The notes beneath the pieces were generated by a model. That model was not told the origin of the DNA, did not search any database, and saw only the letters and a list, made by a program, of their open reading frames with translations. Positions 22,281 to 34,816 of a DNA stretch of 64,000 bases are shown piece by piece. Made by a program: the position numbers and the translations under genes. Numbering within the stretch: position 1 is the first letter of the stretch; every line of letters starts with the position of its first letter. The stretch covers positions 13,778,133-13,842,132 of the forward strand of contig OY743187.1 of the NCBI GenBank assembly GCA_963555705.1, read 5' to 3'. Source of the DNA: Ligustrum vulgare (Eukaryota; Streptophyta; Magnoliopsida; Lamiales; Oleaceae).

Positions 22281-22450
22281 CGTTCTTTTACGCAATGATT
22301 ATAATTTATAAACCAATTTATAAACAACACAATTTTTCAAATTATTTTTTAACCACACACGTTTTCTCTCTTCAATTTTCAACCATACATGATACATCTT
22401 ACCTAGAAAATATTTTTTAAAAAAAATCTACAAAGGAGACGCCGAACAGT
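22281..22450 (+). mobile_element. Small MITE of the TTTATAAACC / CCGAACAG family
   Basis: It shares the blocks ATTTATAAACCAATTTATAAAC, TTTTTAACCACACA and TTTTCAACCA with copies at 29,749-29,916 and 34,236-34,399, and ends CCGAACAG. It lies about 400 bp upstream of the TRS31 start. Confidence 0.55.
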
Positions 22451-22841
22451 TTGTATATGAAAATTAACAAACGATTGATGATAAAAAATTTATATAAAAA
22501 ATTTGGGAGCATAAATATAAAAATAAGAAAAGTTTAAGTATATTTATTAAAAATAAAATGTGGTATATTTAACAAATGTTGTGGTGTCAATATAATTAGT
22601 ATTATTTATTTATTTATTTATTTTTGATCGAAGTATTATTTATTTATTTATTTGAAAGCGAGAAGGGTAATCTGCTTTTGTAGACGGAACGAAGGAGAGT
22701 TCATTTCAGCCAAAATTATTGCTGTAGAACCCGCAATCTGTAGAATTTTATTTGGAAAATTTCATACGGACCAAAAAAAAGTCTCGAGAATATACAAAAG
22801 TACCCAGTACTGGTAATCAAAACTGTAAATCGATCTAGCAA

Positions 22842-25800
22842 ATGATAGGAGTTGGGAAGATGAAGCAGTACACTAACGTTCTCGATCGACCACTCAGCAA
22901 AGGCAAACAAGAGGTACTTTTATTCTTCAGATCTCCAATGAGCTTTTCTTTTTAATAATTTTCAAGATTTAATTTGCTCTAATAATTTTGGAATTTTAAG
23001 TTAAGTTCCACCCCCCCCCCCCCCCCCCCCCGACTTCGATCCAGTGTAGTCGGATATCCATTTCAATCCATTTTTGTATGAAAACCATACATATGTGGCT
23101 TTAAAATGAAATTTTTGAAAATGTTTTACTTAACTTCTGATCGAATAAACTCACGGACCCATGACAATTTTTATGGCCGGTTGAAATGATTTTTTTATTT
23201 TTAAAAGTGAGTCTATTTTAATCTATTGTTATGATGATTTGATGTAAATAGGACTCATTTCAGGTTTCACCATTTTAATTAGGTATGCAGAAAATTTGTA
23301 ATTTTTATATTTAGTCTTGATAATTATGATGATGTGAGTATTTGTTGCAGGTTAGTCTGAGTGGGTTTGCGTTCTTGTTCTCGGAGCTCGTTCAATATAA
23401 TCAGACTCAGGTAGACAACATAGCGGAATTGGAAAGAAGGTGATTTCTGATAACAATTTCAACATATGCACTGGTTATATTGTTGAAATTATGAGATCTT
23501 TGTGAAATGAACTTCATTGGAGAAGGTCATCGTCGCTGATCATGATATGTCTGATGATCTGATGAGTTTGTTTAAAAATCACAAAATAATGGCTGGAATC
23601 CATTGAAAGGAGCTACATGGAAGTAAAACCCAATCCTCTTTTGGCTAAAAAACTGTACCCTCGATCTGATTTGAAATTTCAAATGTTGGTTTTTAGAAAG
23701 AGAACTTTTGAAATTTCAAATGTTGGTTGTTAGAAAGAGAATTAGGAAATGTGAGAAGAACTCTAGAATTTGTTCTCAGCAAATAAGATTTTGGCAGAAG
23801 TTATTGCTGCCGAAAGTTTTGAGATTTTTCTTGTTTTTTTTGAATAATTAAGTTGGCTGGCTTTTATGCAATGTTATCTAAAAGTTGGCTTAATTTTATG
23901 ATACTTCCTTTGGATCTTGGATCAGGTTAGAGGATGCAGGCTATGCTGTTGGGGCCCGGATTTTGGAACTTCTTTGTCATAGGGAGAAGGTGAGAAACAT
24001 AATTGTAGCACATCCCAATATGATTTTTCTAAGTTTTTTCCTTGCAAACATAGTCTCTTTCTTTATGTTTATACGCAGTATAGTGTTGTAATTGGATGAA
24101 TTTCTTTATTATACTTGTGTTTGTGTCTATTTGCTTTTTATCACAACAGTTCTTTTATTCCACATGGGTTTGTCTACTGTTGAATCAATTTTCAGTTACT
24201 GTAATCAGAAATGTCAAGAATTATTTAGCCTGTGTAACACACAGCTTGTGACACACTGAATATCTTGACTCTGTGCATGAAACCAGCTTTGACATTAGAG
24301 TTACTCTTAAGTTGATTTTTTTTATTTTCCCAAAATTAACTACTTCCGAAATATGCAGTAAAAGATGACACTTTGCCCTTATTTTGTGTGAATGTGTTGG
24401 GGTGTAGCTTATAAGATCAGATCTTTGTCTGTTATTAAAGATCAAAGAATTTAAACATTATTATATGTTATTATCCACCTTGAAAGAAAAAAAAAAATTT
24501 CCCCATTGTGTATGTCTTCCATAGTTACTAAATGTGCCCTTTTCTTTAGTATTACAGATAACTGCTGTATAATTACTTTTGAAACTAAGGCATTAAGCTC
24601 CCAAGTTGAAACTTCAAATAAAGATTACAAGACATTACTTTAGGAATTCCTCATCAACACCATGAACTGAAATGTGATTTCATTTGTTGAGTGACTTGAT
24701 GAACGCTCTTTTTTGGTGTCCCTCAGCAACTTAATTTATGAAATGTAATGTCATTGCTCTCCACAAGTTGTCATCACTTTCAAGATTTTAGACCATAGTA
24801 TGTTAGTTACTGCATAATATTTTTTCTCGCATAATTGATATATTGTTGTGCGATATTTTGTGATGTTTTAGGGTAACAGGAGGGAGACACGACTCTTGGG
24901 AATTTTGTCCTTTGTGCATAGCACAGTATGGAAGGTCTTGTTTGGAAAGGTTCGCAATTACTGTAATAGCCTTTTTTTCTTTTGTTTGTCCTCTTTGTTA
25001 TCAATAGTAGTAGAATACTATTGAGTGGAGAAAATTTACCTGATATGTTTAGTGCTGGCAAGCTGCTTGTTGTGGACCTTATATAATGTAAATGATTATT
25101 ATGTTTTCAAGACCATGTTATTCAGAAAATCGTAAAGCATAGTTTTGTGAAACAGATCCCACATGATATATAACCAGTTTAGTTTTCTATTGTACCAACA
25201 TCAGGTAGCAGACTCACTTGAAAAAGGAACTGAGCATGAAGACGAGTACATGATCAGTGAGAAAGAACTCCTAGTGAACAGGTGAAATTTGTGTGTTCAC
25301 GATGAATGTTCTAATCAGAAACTAGAATTTTTTTATTTTTTTTAATTTGTTTTCTCCAGTTTTCTTTTGGGGAGAAAAGAGGGTCAGGTTTGTTAACTAG
25401 AGTCTTCATCTCACGTGCCCTATTACGTTTTAGATTTATATCAATACCTAAAGATATGGGTGCCTTCAACTGCGGAGCATTTGTTGCTGGAGTAGTGAGG
25501 GTAATTATTCAATTGACCTATGATTTTTAAGTGATATTTGTGTCATTAGAAGCTCTGACGGGCCTTTCCTCATCTTGAAGGGAGTCCTGGACAATGCAGG
25601 TTTTCCATCTGTGGTGAGTGCACATTTTGTACCTGTGGAGGGGCAGCAACGGCCTAGAACAACCATTTTGATAAAATTTTCCGAAGAGGTAATTTCTGAA
25701 CGCGCTTTTAATTTTCTCAGATCATTTTTTCAAATAAGTAGCGTGTTTGCTTAACTCATTGGCAAAATGTTTGGCCTAATCTCCATGGAGTTACTGGTTC

Positions 25801-26010
25801 TGGTTTCAATACGACCATCGCCCTCTTCATTGCTGAAAGGCCAAAAGTAGTGTCTGTAGTCTGTACCCAGCTAATAACTTAACCTAGTGTCGAATTCTCT
25901 CTTCCGAAAGCAGCAGACTAACTAACATTTCTTGTTTTTCTCTGGGATTTTTTGTTTCGTCCTTCCTAATTTCTTTTCAGGTGCTACAAAGAGAAGCAAG
26001 ACTAGGTTGA
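22842..26010 (+). CDS. TRAPPC5: TRAPP complex subunit 5 (TRS31 homologue), 8 exons
   Basis: Coding exons are 22842-22913, 23351-23439, 23926-23989, 24872-24949, 25205-25281, 25434-25500, 25581-25688 and 25981-26010. All introns are GT-AG. The exons join in frame to 194 residues, the usual length of this family. The protein begins MIGVGKMKQYTNVLD and includes FLFSELVQYNQTQVDNIAEL, GYAVGARILELL, STVWKVLFGKVADSLE and the C-terminus REARLG, which match plant Trs31. It is a core subunit of the TRAPP tethering complexes, with the Bet3-like alpha/beta fold, and acts at the Golgi and in the secretory pathway. All conserved stretches are intact, so the gene is probably functional. Intron 1 contains a run of 21 C. 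Confidence 0.96.
23011..23031 (+). repeat. C21 homopolymer in TRS31 intron 1
   Basis: Twenty-one uninterrupted C follow TTCCA within an AT-rich intron. Such runs are rare in plant DNA. The exact length may be uncertain in the assembly. Confidence 0.85.
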
Positions 26011-26315
26011 TATTCAAGGTTCGTGAATGACGAGATTTCTGGTGAAACAAATCGTACGTTTTCATATTATACCTATTGAAGTAGCAATTTGCCTTTTGTC
26101 CAAGGCTTGATGATACTCTTGATCAACAATTATACTTTCAATACATTGAAAATGTTGTGATTTGAGTTTTTGACTGGTGGAAAATTCTATTATTTGTGAG
26201 CTGCTAGGGGATTTACATGGTATCTAGCATGTTAAATTTGACCTGTGCAGATTCAGTGCTGGAATTCTATACATCATTGAAACCTGTTTTCATCCTTTTG
26301 TGTGATCACATTGGT
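26011..26315 (+). other. Presumed 3' UTR of TRS31
   Basis: This is AT-rich sequence directly after the TRS31 stop, without coding potential. The LINE fragment begins just after it. The polyadenylation site was not located. Confidence 0.4.
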
Positions 26316-26328
26316 GTTATTGTGCTTC

Positions 26329-27009
26329 CTTTTTTTTTTTATTTTTTTTTTTTATAATAAACCAACTTCATTAATTCAAATCACCTAGGACGAAGTCCGA
26401 AATAAACTTGGGAATACAATCAAATAACATCAACACCTACGTCAGCCCTAAACGCAGCCAACGAGTGGACGACTTTATTATTTTCTCTAGGAACATGATA
26501 GCACTTTCCATTAGTTGACCTCATAAATGAGCTTATCTCCTGAAGAATATGTGCATTTGGGGCATAAGAAAAATTCGATGCAAGTCCTTGGACAACATGA
26601 AGAGAGTCCGTTTCCACAATATTTGGATGGAGACCACAAGATTGTGCGAATCGAATACCTTTAAGCATAGTCATAGCCTCAACATCAATCACTGTTAACA
26701 CCCCTCCCAAAGCATCTCGAATGTGCACCCAAGACCATCCCTCCGTCATCTCAAATTACTACTACTACTGAATAAAAGTCTTTCTCCACATGGATTGCGA
26801 CATCGGTATTAATCTTTAGCCTTCCAGTCGGCGGCAACATCCACCCCGACTGTCCTATCCCGACTCCCAAATCCACACAACTAGGAAGACGAGCCTCATC
26901 TGCCCTACGTAGATTCCACTTCCACAACCTCTTGGCCACCTCCTCAATCACCAATGAATGACATCTCGTTCTCACCATGATGTGCTCGATTCCGTTCCCC
27001 CCATATGAC
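26329..27009 (-). mobile_element. 5'-truncated LINE with RNase H, minus strand
   Basis: A 13-bp duplication GTTATTGTGCTTC (26,316-26,328 and 27,010-27,022) brackets 681 bp. The plus strand starts with a T-rich run, the poly-A tail of a minus-strand insertion. The coding part (26,978-26,420) shows WMLPPTGRLKINTDVAIH, then VIDVEAMTMLKGI and NIVETDSLHVVQGL, the RNase H domain at the end of plant L1-type ORF2, with Asp, Glu and Asp in the expected order. A frame break at about 26,750 and the 5' truncation make it a pseudogene. It landed just behind TRS31. Confidence 0.9.
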
Positions 27010-28372
27010 GTTATTGTGCTTCTCTAACATTGTTGAAAAAAGTTTATTTGTCTCAGCTGATTTGTGACACTGCAGTTAGCCATTGTAGAAGATAGTATAA
27101 ATCATAATTGATATCTCTAGTTAGTTTCAATTCCTACTTGATGCATGCTGATGTATTGTATGCATATCAGCATATCGGTGACAGTTAATGGATTGGATTT
27201 CGATACAAATCCAATGAAATTAATGAGAGATGAATTTAGGATTTCAATTCAACCCAATCAAGATTCGAATATGATTATAAATTAAATGGAGCAAATATGG
27301 ATATAACCTATAGGTTAACTCGATCTGATTTGTTACAATAATATAATATATATTTTATATATTGTCGCACGATTAATAACACATAATTTTTTATTTTTTA
27401 TTTTTTGAGTATTATTATGTGGCTTTAAATGAAGAATGTCAAACTTATCAAATTTCAATATAACATTGATATAATAATTTTTTTTTTTTTGGGAATGAAT
27501 TGATATAATAAATTTATAGCAAAATTGAAATCCTTTTTTTTCTAAAAAGAGGGATGTGTAAGATTATCGAATTTGATATTTCATAATGTAGCAACTCGGA
27601 TATGAATTTAACATCAAATATTCGTTGAATTATCGAATATGTTCATGAATTACTGAATTACTCTTAGATTGGATCAGATAAGGGCATATTTAATCCGTAT
27701 TCGATCCATTTACCGCCTTAATCATATCATCACGTGTATGTAAATCATGTATCTACACGGTAACACTACTATTTAACTATTTTGCCACCTTCTTGTAGTA
27801 AGATGGAATTAGTTCGTAAACAAATAAATAAAATATGATGGACTCAACTTCTAAAAGATGATTCTTGAACATGTAAAATACGATAAACTCTAGTCCGGTG
27901 CTGTCATATAAGCAACAAAGAACCTTGACTCCAAAACCCAAGTATCAATAGGAGCAGAAGTTGAACTTTCGAGACGAACCCCACCCTCCAATTCCAAATT
28001 GATTTTTAAACGGTACATTTGTTGAACAATATGTAATAATGAAGAAAGTAGGATCAAATGAACTTGAAGAGAAAGCACTTTGGCTTAGAAACATACATCT
28101 GGATATCTTCACGGTATATATATACCAAAAAGGCCAATAAAGGGATGATGTTTTGTAGCGAACGCCAGAGCAAGATTCAATTAAAAAAATAATAATAACA
28201 ATAAAATAAAGAAAATCGCGGTGATGAAGTAGACTGAATTGCCAAGGCGACAAAATGTGGTCATTTAAGACGTGCTACAGTACTGGATACACATAAAAAA
28301 GTTCAAATCTTCTTCATAACATTGTTCGATCCTATCAAGTACAGCATACCAAATGCGTCATTACAATTTTTT

Positions 28373-28458
28373 AGCACGAGGAGCTGACTACTTAAAACGT
28401 TCGTCTATATGAACAAGCACGAGGAGCTGACTACTTAAAACGTTCGTCTATATGAACA
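28373..28458. repeat. Exact 43-bp tandem duplication
   Basis: AGCACGAGGAGCTGACTACT... at 28,373-28,415 is repeated without change at 28,416-28,458. No gene is affected. Confidence 0.85.
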
Positions 28459-29748
28459 AACAGCGCTCGGAAAAATCTCAAGTCGTATCCAAGAAGCAAC
28501 AGAGGAAAGAGGCGCCACTTGTGAGGATCTAGCCAGCAAAGGAGATATGACAAATAAAAACGTAAATGAATTGCAATGCAAACTACAAAGAAGAGTTTCG
28601 TAAATAACACGCTTCAAGAGAACGAGACGATTCACCTGGCCCAAAATATGGACATGGTAACTGCATAAAGTTTCATAAAAAAGTAGGGGACAGTAAATAA
28701 AAGTTACTTCAATCAGAATGAGAACTGGAAAGGAAACAGAAGATACAATTATACCGAAAAGTACACGAGTACGACGGAAAAAATGAAGAATGAGCTAAAG
28801 GTAAATGCAAAAACAAATTTTCTTACGTTCTCAACCTACCAGCCAGCAGGAAAACGAAATAACACACTCAATCTTCGATTCTATATTGTAAAAAAAATGC
28901 AAAGTGGGAAATTACGAAAAAGGAAAGTGCACGTTATGTATGATGAATCAAACAATTACTGCATACCATTTTTTACTTTTTAAAAAATAGATCAACAAAA
29001 TATTGACACGTCGCTATTTATAAATAATATTTATAAACAGTTTACCAAACAAAGGCAGTTTATAAAAAAAATGCAGTACAAGGAAAGCCATCCCCTTACA
29101 GATAAGCAAGTCAGTACAAGTATATAATCCACAAAGAAGAACCAAACGAGCAAAGCAATGGAATTAATCATATTTGCTTCAACCAGTTTTTTTTTTTACT
29201 ATTGCTTATAGGCTTATATATAGCCATTGGTTGTTCAATTTCCCCAAAATAATGTGAATTTATTACTTATTATGCCACCCAAGCTATTTCCTGATCATTT
29301 GAAATTCTAAACAACTGTATAGTCTCCATGCACTAATTCTGTTTTCAAAAAGAAAAAAGAATTCAAACCAGACAAAAGTGCAATGAATTTTGGCTCTTCA
29401 AACCTATCTAGCTGTAAGTTTTACAGTAATATAACCTCTGCTTGGCAAACACGTTTTTTACAACACAATTCTCCAAATCACTTTTTAACCACACAAATTT
29501 TCTCTTTCCACTTTTCAACTACACATTTTACCTTAAAAACATAAAAAAAAAAAAAAAAAAGTTTTTAAACAAAAAACTTTTTACAAAACCATCTTCAGCA
29601 AACCACCATTATTCTTTAATAGCTTAACTAGGTTTCAGTCAGTGGTATCTTGTGGAAAAGGAGAAGCATATCTAAAACCTAACCTGTTTACATAGGCAAG
29701 GCTGCACTATGGAATATGGTAAGCTTGCAACACTTAAAAGCCCTTCAG

Positions 29749-29916
29749 CCTCTGTTTGGCTACTGGTTTAAATTGGTTTATAAACCAATTTAAAAACTAT
29801 ACAATTTCTCAAACAACTTTTTAATCACACATTCTCTCTCCACTTTTCAACCACACATTTTACCTTGAAAACACAAATAAACCAAATTTATAATCTACTC
29901 TAGCCGCCGAACAGAG
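29749..29916 (+). mobile_element. Small MITE, best copy of the family
   Basis: It starts CCTCTGTTTGGCTACTGG and ends GCCGAACAGAG, so the termini CTCTGTT(T)GG and CCGAACAGAG are inverted. The interior has ATTGGTTTATAAACC and the TTTTTAATCACACATT and TTTTCAACCACACATTTTA blocks. A related but poorer copy is at about 29,434-29,610. The target duplication is not clear. Confidence 0.6.
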
Positions 29917-31503
29917 CTGTAATTTTTTACTTCCATTTGTATTTATCCAGGAAACCAAATGAAGGGAAAATGTTTTGGGGAAACATTTGCTATTTTCCAC
30001 TGGTAACAATCAAGCTATAAATTATCCTGCTTATTATCTATCTAAATTAGAAAAAGATAATAAAAAAGAAGTGTCCAGATTTTGAGACCAAATTAGCTGA
30101 ATCACCAATATCTTAAATATTCAAGAACCCCTCTAGGAAACCAAGAATGCAAGCGAGAATGAAATAAAAAAAAAATTGAACTTCTCATCATATCAGGAAA
30201 AAGTGAAACAAAAGGGATTCTTCCCCACTAAACAAGCTAAATGAAAACAGAAGCACGCCCCATTGTGTTTCGTATTCAACATAAGTCAATAAAACAGAAT
30301 GAAATTCAACGTAAGATGCTAGGTCCAAAGGAACACCAAATAATTTCCTGGCAGTTGAGATTACAAACCAACCACAGAATGGGAAAAAAATAAAATAAAG
30401 TGTCTAGAGCCAAACAAATGGCAACAAGATATCATGATTGTGCCAATGAAATGATAATCACTATGTTTTTGTATTAACAACTATTTCTGATCAAGAAAAG
30501 CAGCCAACCGAAGACCAGAGAGAGAGAGAAGGCTTTAATTTAAGTACTGAGAAACTCAACTGACCTTCTCAAGAATATAAAGAATAACAAGAAAAGCAAA
30601 CTAAGTCTTACTCTCAAATCTTAATATGGGGATTCATTTATTAACAAGTGACAATGTTTTACGTTGACTGTCAACCTAACACAATCCTCCATCCAGGATT
30701 GGACTTTAAGCAAGAAGACAATGACAATCCTAATAAATTCCTATCTTATGTGGCAGACTTGGTCTTCATGGTATTGCATCTACACATTTTGTCCTTTTCA
30801 TCTTTCTAGTTGCTTGTCCTCAAAATTTAATTTTGAGCAGTTGTGGGCTATCAGGCCGGGAAGGTAACTTTGAGCAGGTTTCATAATTGTCTCTAAAAAC
30901 AAGGACTAAATAAGTCAACTTCCTGGGATTTGTTGTTTCCGATTTTTTACTCCTTATAAGCTGCATAAGTATCAGTTCAACTCTCTTCTTTAACTAATGA
31001 TGCATCTTTCTATTTGGCTTGATGCCCAAGGCCCTGGATAGATTCTCCACTCCCCTTTCCTCAACGAGCTCCTAGCTGACAGAAGACCTTTATAAATCAT
31101 AAAGTTGAAACTTTCTTTCCATGCGATTGTAAATTTCTTGCTAATATCATTCTGATTGTCCAATCCAAGCCTGTTGACATCAGTTGGCATTGGTGCCAAA
31201 TGAATGGCAATTCTGCATCAATTTGCTTCAGCACATAGACATCCCTGAAAAACTGGTTCTCAATCAATTTTAAATGGATATATTTCTCGTAGTTACTAGA
31301 TTCTATATATCTCTGATATCTAAATGATGATACTATGATACTTTACATGCATAAATTGGTAATTCCTAACATGAGAACGTTTACTCTTACAGAATGTATC
31401 CATATGAACTGAATTCAGGTTAAGAAAAACGTAATAAACCATAAGCTTTTATAAGAAGTACAGATAAGTGACTTAAGGGTGGTTCATTTTGTTACAGAGG
31501 AAT

Positions 31504-31576
31504 ATTACATCCTAGATGACAGCCAATTTATGGGATCAAAAGCATCCCATATGGCAGTCTCTAGAATCCGAGGTAC
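31504..31576 (-). other. Exon-like segment, unidentified
   Basis: On the minus strand a long pyrimidine tract ending TTTTGGCAG precedes an open stretch that reads PRILETAIWDAFDPINWLSS and ends in TAA. A second open piece (WLDLLEWHYIEENRVV) ending at a GTATGG donor lies upstream at about 31,678-31,740, but the splice phases do not join the two frames. It could be a terminal exon of a gene remnant or chance. The protein is not recognised. Confidence 0.2.
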
Positions 31577-32468
31577 TGCCAAAAGATAAAATGAAAGAAA
31601 GAACAAAACAACAAGTTAATAGCCAGGCAAGCAGGTTAATTTTATAAGGTCTCAGATGAAGAATAAATTAGCCATACCTAACTACTCTGTTCTCTTCAAT
31701 ATAGTGCCACTCCAGCAAATCCAACCACATATCCATATTGCATATATATAGATAAGAAACTTGAATTCAAAAGATAATATATGCCTTGAATTCAATGCTA
31801 TTAACACCAAAAACAAAACCTCGTATGCCAAACTTCATCATGAATGCTTTAAATATGCCTCTAAGCTCATAATAAACTAGATCCAAGATGGAATAATTGA
31901 ATATTCTTCTGGAGCAATTTCAATGAACTTCTAAAATTCAAACTGATCATAATGTTGGCAGGAGTAACATTAATATCATGTTTTAAGTAAAATGGGGGCA
32001 TTTGTCAATTTCAGATCCGTAGAAGCGTAACTGATTCTTGAAAGAAAAGGCAACAAAGGAGATGGATTCTCTCTCATTTATCACCACAGGAAAGTGTAAC
32101 AAGTTTCAGTCAGTAGAAAGTGCTTCACTCCGTAATCAGATTCTGAAGCCTTTTGAGCAACCATGATCAGAAATAAGTAAAAACAGTTTCAATCTGTCCT
32201 TGAGTCGTTAAGTAGAAAGATGAAGTGAGACGATCTTAATGCGCAGCAAGATGGGCGGCCATAAAAAATTTATGCAACAAAACCAAAAGCATTCCTCGAT
32301 TATGTAACATGAAATCTCACATACAGCTAATAATTAAATAGTTAAACCTTCTTCTTCTTTACGCAAGAACAATAGAAGATTGTCGGAGAAGTGCAAATTA
32401 AAGAATTAAATGTAAAAGACCGAATTTATGAAAATAGCAGAAGAATGGTAAACAACCAGTACAAAAAT

Positions 32469-32656
32469 ATCTGAAGGAAATGAATTGGAAACCAAAACAA
32501 ATTAAAAGGATAAACCAAAGAAGGCAATATGTATACTCAAAACAGGTTTTTATTCATTTTATATCTGAAGGAAATGAATTGGAAACCAAAACAAATTAAA
32601 AGGATAAACCAAAGAAGGCAATATGTATCCTCAAAACAGGTCGTTATTCATTTTAT
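32469..32656. repeat. 94-bp tandem duplication in the CAF1 3' UTR
   Basis: The block starting ATCTGAAGGAAATGAATTGG at 32,469 is repeated at 32,563 with very few changes. It ends about 20 bases from the CAF1 stop codon, so it would lie in the 3' untranslated part of the mRNA. Confidence 0.85.
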
Positions 32657-32676
32657 AAATTCATATTTATTTCCAT

Positions 32677-33501
32677 TCAGTAAGTAACCTGTCCATTCTC
32701 AACATCAAGACCGTATAACACGCCAGCATATTTTTCAGTCAAGCCATTAAAGAAATTCTCTTTCAACTTGATGAACGTATAACAAGTAAGCAAACTATCA
32801 GAACCAGCTTGATGACAAATGCCAACGCGCTCCACTTCTAAAAGCTCCGCAAGGTTGTTCAGTCCACCATGAAGGCTGTTGCAGAACCGAATCAGATGCT
32901 TGATATCATAGACAATTGGGAAATACATCTTGATTAAATCCAAATATCCTGCCTGAGTATCTGGCAGACTCTGGCAAGTCAACAGCTTCAGCAAGTATCC
33001 AAAATCATAGGCACTATGGAAAGTAACCCAATGAACATTATCATTCAACACTATCCCCGACGACATCAGGAGCTCGCTAAAGCGATAAGCATCAATACCC
33101 TGCTCGTTGTTTTTCTCGAAATCAATGCCACTATGACTTAACAGCTCGATAGAGTCATGAGCGTAAACATCCTCATCGCGATCAAACTCGCGAAAATTGA
33201 ATTGCCAAATACAGTATTTACCAGTTCCACAAGTGGGAAGGTTTCCCTTCTCATCAGAAAAAGTGAGGCCCAACTGAATTAGCTTGAGAAGATCCACGTT
33301 GGCCTTCAGAGTGTGAAAATGATACTCAGAGGAGCTCTTGAAATTGCCCAAGGGACGAAGAATAATACCCGGAAACTCAGTGTCCATAGCAATGTACGGG
33401 TAGTCATCTACAATATCGCGAATCAAAGCAAACTCATAATCAAGATTGTCATTCCAGACCTCCCTTATATGAATTGTATCGCTAGTAGGCAAAACAGTCA
33501 T
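32677..33501 (-). CDS. CAF1: CCR4-NOT deadenylase subunit CAF1 (POP2 family)
   Basis: The start chosen is the ATG at 33501 ([16 protein letters not shown]), which gives 274 residues, the normal length of plant CAF1. The frame is open further upstream, but that part has no ATG and looks like UTR. The DEDD nuclease motifs are intact: AMDTEFPG (Asp and Glu), [10 protein letters not shown] (Asp) and QAGSDSLLT (Asp). The enzyme shortens mRNA poly(A) tails within the CCR4-NOT complex. The coding part has no intron. A 5'-UTR intron is likely at 33,567-33,734 (minus-strand donor GTCAGA, acceptor TTTTCTGCAG). The 3' UTR contains a 94-bp duplication. Probably functional. Confidence 0.95.
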   Translation of the reverse strand: MTVLPTSDTIHIREVWNDNLDYEFALIRDIVDDYPYIAMDTEFPGIILRPLGNFKSSSEYHFHTLKANVDLLKLIQLGLTFSDEKGNLPTCGTGKYCIWQFNFREFDRDEDVYAHDSIELLSHSGIDFEKNNEQGIDAYRFSELLMSSGIVLNDNVHWVTFHSAYDFGYLLKLLTCQSLPDTQAGYLDLIKMYFPIVYDIKHLIRFCNSLHGGLNNLAELLEVERVGICHQAGSDSLLTCYTFIKLKENFFNGLTEKYAGVLYGLDVENGQVTY

Positions 33502-34235
33502 TTTCTCAGTAAATTTACACCAAATAACAAAACATGAAACGCCTAAAATCCAGTTCAAACCTAAATCTGCAGAAAACGAAAATACCCAATAATTCAGAAA
33601 AAACGAAATATAAAAAATAACATCAAAATTAAAAATAAAACCGCCCAGATAAATAAAATTCACAAAAGGCCCGTAAAATTCAGTAAACTTGAGAGTCACT
33701 GCTGAAAATGGAAACAAAATGATTGAGATCTGACCTTCAAGATTTGAGCTTTACGAGTGAAGGGTTCAAAAAATATATATATATTCTTAATCTTCGGGCG
33801 GTCCAATAATAAAAAGCAAAAGAACTTTTTTTTTCTTCTTTTTTCCTTTAAAGGAGTGAAAACTTTTTTTTCCCCCTGGAAAATAAGAGCTAGGGTTTTT
33901 GCAGAGAGTGAAAATGTGGGGTTTGAAAGTCCCCTTTTAGCTCTCACGTCGCAACATCAGTAACAAAAAGTGAGAAATCTTTGCATGATAGAGTGATGAT
34001 GATATGAGACTCATATATATGTGTGTATACGTGTATGTATATCTGTCAGTCTCTCTTGGATGGTTGGTTACAAACGTGACGTGCTTCGTGGAAAAATCTA
34101 CGAAGCCAACCGTAATTTTCGAGGAAATTTTACTCTGGAAAAAATGTATCTTCTCTGCATACAATTTACAAAATAATTTATAAATTAATTAATGCTAATT
34201 TTAATCACATTCAGAGTTACAATTCTGTATTATCA

Positions 34236-34399
34236 TTCTGTTTGGTAAAGAGAAATAATATTGATTTATAAATCAATTTATAATTTACATAATTTTTTAA
34301 ATTATTTTTTAATTACACATTTTCTCTTTTCTATTTTTGATCGAACATCTTACCTCAAAAAATTAATTTATAATCAGTTAGGAAGATCCGAACAGAGGC
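34236..34399 (+). mobile_element. Small MITE of the CTGTTTGG / CCGAACAGAG family
   Basis: It starts TTCTGTTTGGTAA and ends CCGAACAGAGGC, with ATTTATAAATCAATTTATAA and TTTTTAATTACACATTTTCTC inside, like the copies at 22,281 and 29,749. Confidence 0.55.
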
Positions 34400-34583
34400 A
34401 ATCATTTTTCACGTTCAAGAATTCCCATCCTTCTTCCAATTCAATCCAAGACAAGAAAATATAGATTACTATTTCAATGTCAATTTATTTATTTATTTTC
34501 AAATCATGTTGAAATTCAAAAGTATTGGATGAAATCTTTCTCCACGAGTGACGGACTCACCCGTTACATAATTATTACTTTAA

Positions 34584-34816
34584 GGCTCGTTTGATATGAC
34601 ATGAAATTAAAAAGGGAAAATGTTTTCCAATTTAATGTAAATTTTCTCACCAAATCGATGAGAACGTTTTCCACAAGATTTGCTTAAAATTTGCATCATG
34701 TTATATGAAAAAAGAATTTCATAAAAAATTGTCAATCAGACAGCAAACAAAAAAATATTTTTCATAAGTCATGACCAAACATTTTTCATAGAGAATACTA
34801 ACAATCAAACACACCC
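34584..34816. mobile_element. MITE-like, related to the element at 1,266
   Basis: It opens AAGGCTCGTTTGATATGAC and closes AATCAAACACACCCTAA, diverged inverted ends of the GGGTCCGTTTGAT type, with TTTTCC and GGAAAA rich filling. The target duplication is uncertain. Confidence 0.45.

Larger units (their letters stand above)
27023..32468. other. Intergenic DNA between the LINE and CAF1
   Basis: No complete gene was recognised in over 5 kb. It holds a 43-bp tandem duplication, small MITEs (about 29,434-29,610 and 29,749-29,916) and an exon-like segment at 31,504-31,576. Short open frames on both strands lack conserved features. Confidence 0.45.

Noticed and set aside
27890..28253. Hydrophobic open frames on the minus strand
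   Set aside because: No conserved motif, no splice context and AT-rich composition; taken as chance.
33502..33717. An N-terminal extension of CAF1
   Set aside because: It has no ATG start, and the family starts at MTVLPTSD. The segment carries a likely UTR intron acceptor (TTTTCTGCAG).
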